From Onchocerca lupi (taxonomy: Eukaryota > Nematoda > Chromadorea > Rhabditida > Onchocercidae), in the NCBI GenBank assembly GCA_028564675.1, contig JAOVVO010000326.1:1-64000 (forward strand): DNA of 64,000 nt, read 5' to 3'. The translations under genes and the position numbers were made by a program. The notes beneath the pieces were generated by a model. It was not told the origin of the DNA. It did not search any database and was given only the letters and a program-made list of their open reading frames with translations. This document shows, in pieces, positions 26,371 to 39,000 of this stretch; position 1 is the first letter of the stretch; each line of letters begins with the position of its first letter.

Positions 26371-26619
26371 GATAAGCACAAATTACAAGAAAAAAATAAG
26401 ACGATATAAGGGAGATTTTCGTAGTTATAGTATCTCTAGGGAGAATATAAAGAAATAAATTGATTTCTCATTAATCATTCATGGAAATGTTATTTTTGGC
26501 TATTCGTATCTTTACCTAGCCAGGCGGGAGTTTCGAAAAAGTTAATTTGAAATATCCCAAGCGTGAAAAGCACGTAATATATTATCAATTTCTGTGGTTT
26601 GCATCACACGTCGTTGTTA

Positions 26620-26647
26620 TGACCTTTTTGTGACCCTTTTATGACCT
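26620..26647. promoter_or_regulatory. Three TGACCY half-sites at about 11-bp spacing
   Basis: TGACCT, TGACCC and TGACCT recur about every 11 bp on the plus strand (AGGTCA-type on the minus strand). The spacing puts them on one face of the helix. They lie about 0.7 kb upstream of lin-5 and 1.2 kb upstream of atf-6. Nuclear-receptor binding is an inference only. Confidence 0.35.
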
Positions 26648-26821
26648 TTTGTTGTTTATTGTGACAGAAGCTGAGAATTGCACGCTTGAAGTTACTTCAT
26701 GTGACCCGCAATCCATGTGATCGGATGTTAAGCGGGAATATGTTTGGATATAAAAGCTTTCCGACTTTTCTCTTTTTCTCTCCTTCTTTTAAATCTTTGC
26801 TCAACCTCATTTCATGAATCC

Positions 26822-26829
26822 TGACGTGA
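26822..26829. promoter_or_regulatory. TGACGTGA element (UPRE/CRE-like)
   Basis: The word TGACGTGA matches the TGACGTG core bound by ATF6/XBP1-type and CRE-binding bZIP factors. It lies 0.5 kb upstream of the lin-5 start and 1.37 kb upstream of the atf-6 start. A single 8-bp match can arise by chance. Confidence 0.35.
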
Positions 26830-27309
26830 CCTCTAATCTCATAATTCTTGCGTATCTTCAATTTCATAGCATTCTGGAACCATCTAATGCAGTTAATTTT
26901 TGCTCTTCGGTTTTAGTAAAAGAAATCATCTGGTTTCTTTGAAATATCGTACATTCCATCTACTTCAGCGATATTTTCTGGCATCATTCCTTCATATTGC
27001 TTGTAATTTTGTTAGGCAAGTAGAAGATTCAGTATGGATTACGTTAAAAATTTCTATAACCTTTATCTTAGAAAAGTTTGATAGAAGTTAGATGCTAATA
27101 GCCATTCCACCAGATTCTCAAGAGATTATATAAGTACATGGGATAGAAGGAATAGGTAGGAATTTTGAAATAGTTAGAATAGTTGTTGCATTTTTTTATT
27201 TCAAGCAAATAGTATCTTCGTAATGATGGAAATAAATGGAAGAGATTGTTTACGAATTAGATGAAAGAAAAAATTCATAATGGCACTAATGAAGTTGTGA
27301 TAAAAATGT

Positions 27310-27327
27310 TGCATTTCAGTTTTAAAA
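27310..27327 (+). promoter_or_regulatory. Candidate spliced-leader acceptor of lin-5
   Basis: TTGCATTTCAG ends at 27319, only 8 nt before the lin-5 ATG at 27328. A strong 3' splice site with no upstream coding exon, placed this close to the start codon, is the usual appearance of an SL1 trans-splice site in nematodes. Confidence 0.55.
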
Positions 27328-30300
27328 ATGGATTCAAAACGGACAGGTGCAATCAAACACTGGGTAGGTTTATTTGTTATATGCATCATCTGCATTGTGT
27401 ATTAGATATTTTGAACATAGATCCAAAATCTTGTCGTTTTTTGAATTCTTAGTTTAAATATAAAAGATTATATCAGTTATTTTCTCTTTGAATGTATATT
27501 TTTTTGTACTTTTTTTATCTAAAGATTTATTCTGCCTAAAGTTCTTCAGTTCTAAATCAATCTATTATTATCATTGTTTAATCCGATAAAAATAATATAC
27601 TTTTCTGGTAGTGTAAAAAATGAGATGTTATTGTTTATTTTTGAAATATTTCTTGTAGTTCGAGCAATTACTAAAAGCCAAGTTAAAAATCGATCCAGTG
27701 GATGGCTGGTCTCTACTTTATAGACGACATATACCCATTATAACTCATATCATGTGAGTTTTTTTTTGATACTGCAGGAATCATTCTTAATACAATCAAA
27801 AGCTAGAGATGGAGTAAAAATCCCTTAAAGCGTCTATTTTCAAGAAAAGATTTTTTTTTTTCAAATTAAATTTTGAAATATTCAATTAGATTCAAATTTT
27901 CAGCATTACTGGTAAATTCAAGAAATGCGAGGAAAAATCGAGCCAAGAAGCATACACGAAAGCGTATCAGACTTTAAAGGATCAGATGACAGATGCTTCA
28001 TTCCTAGAGCATTTGAAGCCAGATTTGGCAGCAACGGGTGATAATTTTGAAGTAGCCAAATTTTTGGTTGTTTTCTTAAATGAGTTACGAATAAGTCTGG
28101 AAATGGTTTTCGATGACGATTACGGGCTAACTGAAGAAGAAAACAAACATATTGGAGCGGTGTTGCGTTATCTGGAAGATCATCAAAACTGGGATCCTTA
28201 TGAGTCTTGGCCTGCGGTATTATTCCAGAGCGATGATGCTTCTGTGAATTTGCAAAGTTTTATTACTCCCAAGGTTTGTTTTATATAATTTTCACTGATT
28301 TTTGAAATTTTCTTAAATTCTTGGAAGCACCAATATTTGTGGTTTCAATTTGCATCATTAAATTAGAATTAAACTTGTTTTTTTTCTTGAAAAATAAGAT
28401 CTTTTAGATTCGTCGATCAAACTGCTGTGGAATCGCAGTGAGCGAAAGAGCAGATATAAGACGCAGTCCACTTTCCGAAGTCGTCTCCTCTCCTCGTTCA
28501 CGTGAATTACGAGTAATACGTGAAAAAGATAGAATGATAAAGGTTTTTAGTCTATTTTTTGGATTTTACTGGATTTGAGGGAAATATTTTTCAAAAAGAA
28601 GTATGCATTTTTCTCGCCTCTAGATAATACCAATTTAGACTCTGAATGAACGATGCAAACTACTCGAGTTCGAAAAAGATGATCTAGAAAGCTCATTAAG
28701 AAATGCTAAACAGGAAATCAAAAAACTTGTCAAAAGGTTTCCATTCAAATTTCCAATTTATCTCCATCTTTATCCCCTCTTTATACTATCACTTTTATTT
28801 CATTTTCTATCTCCCTCGAAAGTATTATTAGGGTATTCAAGTCAGTTGATCTTATCTATTTTTCATCTCCTTTTACTTTTACCATTACTTTATCTTAGCG
28901 TTACACATTATTCTAAGATTATTGTTCAATAATTACAGCCTCACTCAAGTAAGTGACGCTGTAAAGGAGAAAGAAGCACGATGCCAAACTCTAAGTACAG
29001 AATTGGATGACTGGCGAACTAAAGCGACTGCAGCTGAGGAAGAAAGCAATCAACTGCAGCAGCAGTTGAAGACTGCAAAACAAGAACTGCATACTATCCA
29101 AGTATTTAATTGCTGAATGCATAAGATATCGCCAACAAAATATTCTTTTCCATCACTGTTATAGTTACTGTTTAATGAAAAAATCAAATATGTTCAAGAC
29201 AGTAGAACTGACAGCAGTTGATAGGGTATCTTTTGAAAAACTCATCTTTAAATGATGAGATTTATATGACTCAGTAGGTCAGTAACGATACAGTTTGCTC
29301 TTTCGGTTGATCAATTTTACTATTCTTTTGCGAAGCATATTGATTACAAAACAAGCTTTTTTAATTTTTTTTTTTCATTTTTTCAATGTGATTTCAAAAC
29401 ATATTATTGTAGAGACAGTTGCGTGAAGCCGAATTTGACATTTCATCTAAACAAAGAGCTGTTGAAAGCTGGGAAAAAAATGCAACATTGGAGGAACAGT
29501 GGCGCTTAAAAATGGAAAGAGAACGAGAGGAGCTTTTGCAGGTGCGTGAGACATAATAAATTATGCATAATTTTTTGAAAATCTAGATGAAATCTTTTAA
29601 ATTCTATTGTTTTTTAAAGGAACTTGAAGTGACACGGATTTCGAAAACAGTTGCCGAGGAGCGTTTACTACGGCTCACGACCAGTGATGAAGCTGAAATC
29701 GGAGAATTGCGGAACATCATCAATGGATTGCGATTAGACGTTAAGGAAGCAGTGTGTTAAGTTCTATTTTATTTCAATTAAAATGATTATTAATTTGGCT
29801 TTTAATAAAGTTGTAATATTGTAGCGACAAGAAAGAGATGAAGCACTTATTAGTCAGGACGAAAAATTAAGGGTCAAGGAATTGGAGATTGCAAGATCCA
29901 CTGGTATGATCACAGAAATGAAAAAGCAACTAAGTGTCGCTCAATTTTCGATCCGAAGCATCCGCAGTTTAGCTGTTCAGGTATTGTTGCTGCCTATTTC
30001 CATGGAATTCATTTTTGAAAATAAAATAATCAAGCAATTACTGATTCAATGCAGCGCATTTAATAGATATCGAACTTAAAAAAAAGAAAAAAAAAATTAT
30101 AAACGTTAAAATGCGGAACGTTAATTATTGATAGTTTTAAAATCTTAAACTATGACAGGAAAAAGTCATATATTTATAGGTGCGAAGTCTTTGTGGAGAA
30201 CTGGAAAACAGGTGGACTGAAATTCAAGGTCTGCGACTTCTCTTTACAGGCATACAGAATGGATATCAGGCTTTACAGGAAGAGAATGCACAGGACAAAG

Positions 30301-30544
30301 CTATGATTGAAAGTCTGCGAAATAATGTATTTTTTTCTAGTCAACTCATATCGATTATTAATTTACTGAATGACTGTGGTGATGAATTTCTTTGCAAAAC
30401 CAGCAAAAACTCTTACTTTCAATGAAAAGTGCTACATGTTAAATTATAGACTGTAAACAAACATTAAAACAAAAGTGGAATATTTCGTTTTGGCCATGGG
30501 ATATGTGTTTTTTACATTCTATAGGCAATAAACCGTTTTTTTTT

Positions 30545-30584
<40 letters not shown>

Positions 30585-32433
30585 TAGAAGGAGTTGAAAA
30601 ATGATTTTTTTATAGGCAGCGATTAGCGAATATCAGGCGAAAGCATTAGCTGCATCGTTGGAGGATCAAAGAAAAAAGGTATATAAAATAAATAAAAACT
30701 GTTTTCGTTCGAAATTTCCCAAAAAATGTCTTTTCTCTCCAAAATTTTCGTTTTTAGCATGTAGAGATGATGATGGCAAAGCAAGAAATTTTAAATGAAA
30801 AACAAAGAATGCTTTCGGAAGCATGGAATCAATTGAACGGCAGCGTAGAACTCAATGTCTATTTGCAGGAAGAGCTGACACGTAAAGATGGTATATTTTT
30901 TTACATTTCGAAAGTTTTCGTTTCTTTTTTTTAAATAATACTCTCGAATTTAGAAGCTGCTCAGCAGGTTATATATAATATATCTAGTAATTAATAGTTG
31001 TTTTTTCGTGCTGTTTGATCATCGCTAATGAATACAGTAATCTCTAGAATATGTCTCGAAATATTTCAATATCACTAAGTTATAGTGTTCATCATATGCA
31101 AAAAATGGATGTGCAAAATTGGGAAAAGAATCATTTTAATATTATTAATTTTCTTTTTAATATTCAATGTTTCAGTCGCATACCATAATCTTGAGCAACG
31201 CCTTGCTTCTGCCGAAGAAAGGTGTTCGACGATTTCTCAACATTTCTCCATCAGTAACAGCACTTTGGATAGTAAACCAGCTGAAGAAATGGCAAAAATA
31301 AATTCCCACTTCTCGGAAGCAAAAGGCAATCATTTCGAAATTTTCTTGTTTCATGCTAAATGATGAGCATCAGTTCACATATCTGTACATTAAAGCATTT
31401 TATTTATTGTAGTAACAGGCGGATTATTTGACGAAGTAGATATCAGTGAAAGAAAGGAGAATTAAAAGATGCCACTCCCATATTTGAAGAATTAAAAGTT
31501 AAACTTTAAAAATAAAACTAAATTATTGCAGATGTATCATCTGGTGCGCTGCCTCATGAGTTTCATCCACTTCCAGAAGTTGAAGATGAGAATGATCTGT
31601 TGTCATCGTCATCCGTGAATGGCGATCCATACATACTAAAGGTGGAACCGCAGTTCGGTAGGCTGATTACAGCAGACGAGTAATTTTTGTTTCATTTAAC
31701 CATAATTTTTAGAATATTTTTCATATCGCTTTCAATTTCAGTATCGTATTTTTTTCTGTCATTCATGTTAAATGAGATAATTTCAATGGAAGGTTTTGCA
31801 AAAATGCGAAGCAATGTTTATTATTTAAGGCGAGAAGAATTTAATACTTCTGTGGACAGTGAACGTTTGGCTGAACTGAACAGACGCAACAAGTCATTGC
31901 CACCGCATATGCGTTCAACTTATGCTACAGAATTAACATATGCTGCGAAACGCTTCCCATCTGAAAGACTCGAAGACGAACTGAAAAATTCCAGGGATTT
32001 TAACCCATATTTGCAGAAGAATAGTGGTGATACTTCCAGTTTAGTATCACCGGGCAACTTATCGAAAACGAAGGTTTTTAAATCTTAATAGCTTTATCAT
32101 ATTTTCATATTAGATAAATTGACAAAACTTCTCAATTTCGAAAATTTTTATATTAAAATCGTGGATTGGTTACATTTCAAAAGCTTATTGCACGTAAAGA
32201 CGTAAAGACTTCAATAAAATTTATAGACTCATCAACTAACATGCATTGTTAATTTCTCTTTTTCTTTTTTTTTTTTCTTTCAACAAATTAACGAAGTTGA
32301 TTATTCCTTTCAGTATGTTTCACGTTCGTTGCGCAGTGTCAAGAAACATTTTAGCAAAATATTGCAAGAAGCGAATACATCGAAGACAAGTATAAGCAGC
32401 AAAGAACAAACTCCATTAAAGTGGAAAAATTGA
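27328..32433 (+). CDS. lin-5: LIN-5 / NuMA / Mud orthologue (spindle positioning coiled-coil protein)
   Basis: A cortical adaptor that links GPR-1/2 (LGN) to dynein and sets mitotic spindle position. Exons: 27328-27363, 27659-27753, 27904-28273, 28408-28542, 28639-28736, 28939-29101, 29413-29541, 29620-29751, 29825-29980, 30180-30326, 30616-30678, 30758-30890, 31176-31325, 31532-31657, 31742-32073, 32314-32433. All phases close: 794 codons plus stop. Residues 1 to about 170 form a compact N-terminal domain that aligns with NuMA around W12 (SKRTGAIKHWFEQLL, KIDPVDGWSLLYRRHIPII). Residues about 215-620 are heptad-rich coiled coil. Near residues 685-710 lies ERLAELNRRNKSLPPHMRST, which matches the NuMA/Mud LGN-binding motif (AELQQRN...PPHL). 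A basic tail follows. The intron 31326-31531 must use a GC donor. The 31742 acceptor could instead be 31793, 17 codons shorter and in frame. Confidence 0.92.
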
Positions 32434-33182
32434 TGACCCTAATTGATTATTTCATCAAAAATTTACCTAGATAGAAATCGATTTAGAATTTTTCTTTAAA
32501 TTTATTTGCCATGTATCTATTTATGATGACACGATAGAAGCTAAAAGCTATTACACATAATTTCGTTTAGCTTATATTTTAGTTGGGTGATTGAATCTGT
32601 CAACTTATTCAACCAAATGCATGTTAATATTTTACTAGTTTGAGCCAGCATTAGAGACGATCTTTACAATATTAATCAAAATTGGAGGGAGTTCTTCCTA
32701 AGCTCGTTCGTTACAGTTTATGATATTGTTACATGTATTCATTACTTATTTCCAAGCCATTTTTCGTTGTATTTTATTGTGTATTAATGCTGTAAATATT
32801 CATTACATAAGTGTTCATAGATATGGTTATGACAGATAAAGTTTAATGAAGTTTACATTATGACATGTTAAGGATAGTCTATTTTTCGATAGAGCATCGC
32901 TTAGCTATGAAAGAGGCAGTTAAAGAAAATGAAATCTTCAGAAGTTCATGGTTTTTTTATCGCGAAAGATTTTCTTTTATTGCAGATAATATCAGATCAT
33001 CCTTAGCGGCGTCCTTAGTTTGCCGCTTATCTTTCGGATCTCAAAATAAATAAATCTGATCGAATACAGAATTATCAAGAATGCATTCATGAACATTTAA
33101 CTATTGAAAATTTTTGCAACATCCATATCAATTACTTGGAGTGAGGAGCTTTCATGGCAAGAGAATTAATATTAACCAGCAA

Positions 33183-33213
<31 letters not shown>

Positions 33214-36082
33214 AATTAAGCCGAAGAAATCATGAGATATGAAAATTTAGCCAAAATATACGAGTAATATCATAAATTCTTATCAGTAGGTTCATGTCAT
33301 ATAAACCGTCATATTTTTTTTTTTTTTTTGCACTTTGTCCGGGAAAGATTGATTTCAATAGTTATTACGTCTGTTATTGAGAGAAATACAACACACGAAT
33401 TTTAAGAAAAGGGCTAAACTGAAGTAGTATTTTGTGTCTTTTTGAATGAATACTATGAAATAGACATTCTATTAAATTTACTTCTATTAATCCTTCCTGA
33501 ATTTATGGCTAAATTTAAACAAACATTCAAAAATAATTTGAGAACGATTCTTTTGTTTTTGCAACTAATTTTCCTTTAACGAACTTTCCTCCATTAGTTT
33601 ATCAAATTAAGTTATTCTTGCTTTTTCCGTTTGCTTTTTCCTTTCATTTTTTATCTTTTTCCTCCTCTTTAATTTAAAACTTAAAGATACTTTATTTTTT
33701 CTAAAACATACTTTAGTTCTAAATTTTATTCTCTATAGTGTCTTTAACTATGTATTATTTATGAAAATTTTACTTATTCAGACTAATTGATCTGTTTCGA
33801 ATAATTTGTTCGAAAAGATATAAGATAAGATCACTCATTCATTTATTTTAGTTATTCGGAAAAATATTCAATTTTTTGTTCAAAAATTTCCTTTTAGTAT
33901 TATTTAATAGTTGAATTTGTCTAAAGTATTGAGGAAAAAAATAATAATTGAATAAAGGAATTACAATCAAAAGAAAAAACTGATAATTTTGGAAACTGTA
34001 AATAAATAATTAATTTGTCGAACTAAATAAAACTAATAGATTTATAGATTTTTAGGTGCGGAAAAATACTGACAAAAATGAGTTCAAATTTTTATTATTT
34101 CATAATTACAGGAATATGAGAATGTTCTCTAAGTTGTATAAAATTATGAGATCGATTTGGTTAACAAATTTCATCAAATAAATCGATCTCAAAATTTCAT
34201 AAACTTAAAGAATATTCATTTTTAATACTTATAGATAAATTCTTACTAAAATGCAATTAATACTTCATTGTGATTTGGAAGAAAAAAAAAATATTCCACA
34301 CTTATAAAAATTTAAAACTTCGGACTTCAATTATTATTAATGAAAAGCTTTTTAAAGTGATCAAATTTTTTTCTCATAAAAATGTTTTCATTGAATAAAA
34401 TTTATTATATTTTGGAACTTTTCATATTAATTAAATTCTATTAAAGTATTCATTATATTTTAATATGTGTTAACAATTTTTTTTAATGTAAAGATAATAA
34501 ATTATTGAAATTTTTGAATATATCATTGACTGAAAATATTTGTTACCATAAATTTTGATACAAAAAATATGACGGGTAGTGATTTTTTGCTAAATAAATA
34601 AATTGAAAGAACGAAAGAAAAAAATCTTTGAAAAAAAAGATGCGAAAAAAATTTGAAATCTATTTGTATAGAAGGAAGAAAGAAGCAAATGAGAATTTTC
34701 AACTTGAGAAAAATATTATTTATATTAAATAATCAATAATCAAATTATTTATATTAAATAATGAAAATAGATAGGTTCAATTATTTAAATTCTTGTCCTT
34801 AATTTATGTCAACATTATAAATGTTTATTTGTTTTTTAATAATTATATTCATTTTACAGGTCGGACATTCATAGAACAATTAATTTGAAAAAAAAAAAGA
34901 AAAAAGAAGTAGATCTAAATCCACTTTACAAATAAAATATTTAACAAAACAACTAACTTGAATAAAAAAGAAAATAATAATAAAAATTTAATATTGGAAA
35001 ACAAAAAAAAAAAAAAAAAATGAAAAAACACTTTGAGATGTTAATTTTTTCCTTTTCACGCAAAAATTTTATGATATTTTATTAATGATAATTTATATAA
35101 ATCTTAACTTATCCCGAAAAAAAGAAGATAAATATGTGAGAAAATTAAAAGTAAAAAAAGTATAATTTAAAAATGAGTCGCGAGAAAAAAAATTTATCAA
35201 CGTTTCAAAAACATTGCGAGCAACAACAAAACAACGCAAATTCCAAGAGTCTTTCCTTTTATTTGTGCCCTTTTTTTCTTAAATGACATCATAAATTATT
35301 TTGAAATTTTTAAAAGAAATTCAAAAGATACACAAACAAAAATGATTATAATTGGATTAACGAATCATTTCTGTTCATAAGATCAAGGATTATTATATCC
35401 ATAGGATTTGATATCACATTGATGAGGTCAAATAGTTGAATTAAAAAATTTGATCTTGCAGAACATTTGCCAGTTTCAGAGATTGACATTAGTTTAATTA
35501 ATTGGCTAATTAATTCCCCTGTGCTGACTAAAAAGGAAAAAAGTAAAGAAGGTAAAGTTCAAGAGGTCAGGCGTTCTTTTCTAATTAATGATTAAAATAT
35601 AATTGAAGCAACTTCTAATTTCAAACTTAATTTTCAATGCATTAATTTCAATTGTTGTATTGAAAATTTTGCAATAATTAAAATGATGGAATACAAACTT
35701 ATAAACTTTTCCATGAAATTTTTCAATTTTTTTCTATTTCAAATTTTTGATATAATTTTATTTTTACAATTTCAAACTTTTGATATTTAAAAAATTTGAA
35801 TGCATTCATTTTCATCATATTTATTCTTTTCTTTGCAAAAAACTACTGAAAACGATAATTACAAAAATGGCAAATTATTAAAATTAAATTAAAAACTGTT
35901 ACAACTTTCCGTTCTTCTAACACTTCGAATTAGTTTTGTATTAGAAGTTTTAGATACCAATGAAATAATTAGTTTGCAAGAAAATATTAACAAATTTAAT
36001 CATTTCATGATATTATTACAAAATATTCATCACAATGCCTGAATATTTCTATATTCATAAAATAAATCAACGGTTATTATGA
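32434..36082. other. Convergent intergenic region between lin-5 and the GPCR gene
   Basis: AT-rich, with poly-T tracts at 33187-33210 and 33310-33330 and a hairpin at 34118-34220. A 62-codon open frame at 32865-33053 has no recognisable similarity or splice context. Nothing else is supported. Confidence 0.5.
34118..34220. repeat. Imperfect hairpin, about 41-nt arms and 21-nt loop
   Basis: ATGAGATCGATTT (ending 34158) pairs with AAATCGATCTCAAAAT (from 34180). Pairing continues outward with a few mismatches through TCTCTAAGTT / AACTTAAAGA to GAATGTT / AATATTC. Size and shape resemble a microRNA precursor, but no expression evidence is available. Confidence 0.5.
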
Positions 36083-39000
36083 TTATACCATACTGCTATG
36101 TCCATCGATCATTAATCGTATTTCTTCCGAATTATCAGTAGTGATAACGATAGGTATATCACTGCGAGAAATATTATTTATAGTTGTAGAAGCAATATTA
36201 CTATCATCTTCAGCATCTTCACTCATAGTTTTTAACATTAATTCATCGATTAGATTATCACTGACCATCGTTAATCGTTTATCGCTATCATCCATCGTAT
36301 CATTTTCCGTTTTAATAATTGTTGGCAGTCTAAAAGTATTTTATAAAATAGTAATTTTCAATCAAATGTTTTGTTATTTTATAGCTAAAGAGAAAACATT
36401 TAAAGTTTCAAAATTTCAAAAACTACAATTTTTGCTCATTTAACCTAATTTTGGTAAATTTAATTCTCAAAAATTCTTTTTGAAAATCACAGAATTCTTA
36501 TAACATATTCAACAGATAAATTTCATGGAACTACTCTTTGCCGACAATTTTTTTTAATTACCAATTAAAAAAAAAGCAAGTATAGATTAAGATTAATCAA
36601 TCAATTGGTCGATCTTAATTCTCTCCTTAATTTGATTAACTAACAAAATATTTGTAAAATAAACATTTATAGTTTGTCCCCATATCAGTTGCAATTTAAA
36701 TTTCAAAATTTATATGATAAATATTGAAATTCGAATTTATTTCAGAATTTTTTATATGCCGAATTTTCGAATGAATAAGTAAACATCTGCATGAATATTC
36801 CCTTTTTTATTTTTAAATTGGATTTCAGAAATATTGATTCCACTATTTTATAGATTTTATACTATTAATATCGTTTTTTTTTTTCAAACGAAGAAAAGAA
36901 AAATCTTATAATTATCTTATTTGCAAATATAAGATTTTAAAATTACTCCGTAATTTTCTATAAATCAATTTTGCGTGAATAAGTGAATATTTATAAAAAC
37001 TGGCAGTTTGCTTTTTTAAGCTGAAAATATTTAGTCATTCTTTGCAAATAAACATTTTCTCCACTAATTTTACTAAAAAAAAATTATTATTCTTTTAATT
37101 TTTTAAATTGAATTTCAGAAATATTTCCTTCACTATTTCATGCGCATTCAACACATTAACATAATAATTTCAAAAGTTAGGAGAGAAAAAAATATTCTCT
37201 CATTTTAAATTTTATCGAAACTAAATTTGACATTGCAAAAGTTGGTCATACAGTTAATTTAAAAATGAAATTTAGGGAGTGAAGGGAAAAGAAAGACAAG
37301 AAATTTTATCATTTTATTCTTTAACATACAATAAAAATAAGAAAAAAAGAAAAACAATAAAAATAAAAACAAAATATTCAACAAATACTAATTTCAAACG
37401 AACAGATAATAGAGAAATCGATTGAAAATTTCAGGTAAAATTTCAGGTAACACAAATTGTTCGATCATCCTTGCTCTTTCTGTAACTTTCGCTCAATTCA
37501 ATTGTTACCGCATTTGTTGTTGATACAATTTGTTGGAGCGTTGTTGGTACTTGTTGGCTTAAAACTAATTTTGTTGAGCGAATATGATAAATTAAAAATT
37601 TTTTCTTTTCCTTAAACTTAAAATTTAATTGGCCAACTTTGTTTTGAAAATTAAGTAATTTTGAAGTATTTTATTTCTTTCTCTTTTTGGATAGAAATTT
37701 ATGTCATTTGAAAGAAGTTTTTAAACAATGAAATATTTCAAATAGCAACTGAAAATAGATAATTTTGAAAAAAAAAAAAAAAAACTGCCATTATGAATCG
37801 TTTTTTTTTTTTTCTTTTTTTAACTTTCCTTAAAATCAAAAGTATTAAATGTTAGCAAAGTAAAGAAAATGATAAAACAACATTATTGAAACAATTTGAC
37901 TAGAAAAAGTTTAAACAGGAAAATTAGCACAGAGTGATGATAATTAGAGAGTGAAAAAAGTTTAGATTATCATTACGAGTGAGTGAAATCACGAATACTG
38001 ATAAATATTAGTACTGATTAAATTTAAAATGATAATCATGCAAAAAAAAAACGATAAAAGATAAAACAGATAGAATTGATAATAGCATAAAATGAAGCAA
38101 TTAATGAAATATAATATAAATAAGCAAGCTAATGTAAAAGTCGTAATTTGCGAAAAAAAAAAATTAAATAATAAATACAATCTATCTGATGATATTGCCA
38201 TGCAAATTAAAATCGATGAATTTGTTCTTGAACGTTGAAAAGATTAAAATTAATTAATTTAAAATTGAAATGATATATTAAAAGAGAATTGTAATCGTGA
38301 ATTGATAAGCTATCAAATTATTAATGATTTGTTAACAAAAAAAATTACTTGATTTTTCAATAAAATTTTATGTTATGTTTACACTTAAACAACATGCAAC
38401 AATTATTATACATAGATGAATTTTTGAACGATTAAATATATTATACAATAAAACTGAAATAAAAAATATTCAACTTTGATTTAAAAAATTCAAAAATTTT
38501 GTTTTTTCTAACTTCAAATTCTTTTTAGTATTGCATATTAATAGAGATTGTTATCATAGCTACATAATAACAGAATTAAAATGTTAAAAATTGAAATTTT
38601 TTTTCATAAAACTAATAACATTTAACTTTTTAGTATTAATAAAACGTATTTTTATTTCTATTTTTATGTTTTTTATAGATTAAATTATTGAATTCAAACA
38701 ATTTTAAAATTAGCAAATCCAAAATATTATTTCTGTCTTATTAAAAACTTCAAGATGAAATTCGAATTAAAATCCTATCAATTTTTTAATTAAATCATAC
38801 TAAAAAAGAATCGAATTTCACGACCTTTGTTGCATACTGTTGTACAGCAAATTTCAACTTATAACTTAATTAGGTAATGAATTATTTAGAATATTCATTC
38901 TATTCAAATTAACTATCCATAAACTTTTAGTGCAAATAATTATTAACGATTTTTTTTTCAGATTTAATGAAAACTTTAAACAAATTTTTCCAATTTTTCA

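Larger units (their letters stand above)
25457..27327. promoter_or_regulatory. Divergent intergenic region between atf-6 (-) and lin-5 (+)
   Basis: This 1.87-kb interval must carry the 5' control regions of both genes. It contains a minisatellite at 25775-26370, three TGACCY words at 26620-26647 and a TGACGTGA element at 26822-26829. No TATA assignment or transcription start can be made. Confidence 0.5.

Noticed and set aside
32865..33053. 62-codon plus-strand frame downstream of lin-5
   Set aside because: No similarity, no acceptor or polyadenylation context that would make it a gene; it may be 3' flanking sequence.
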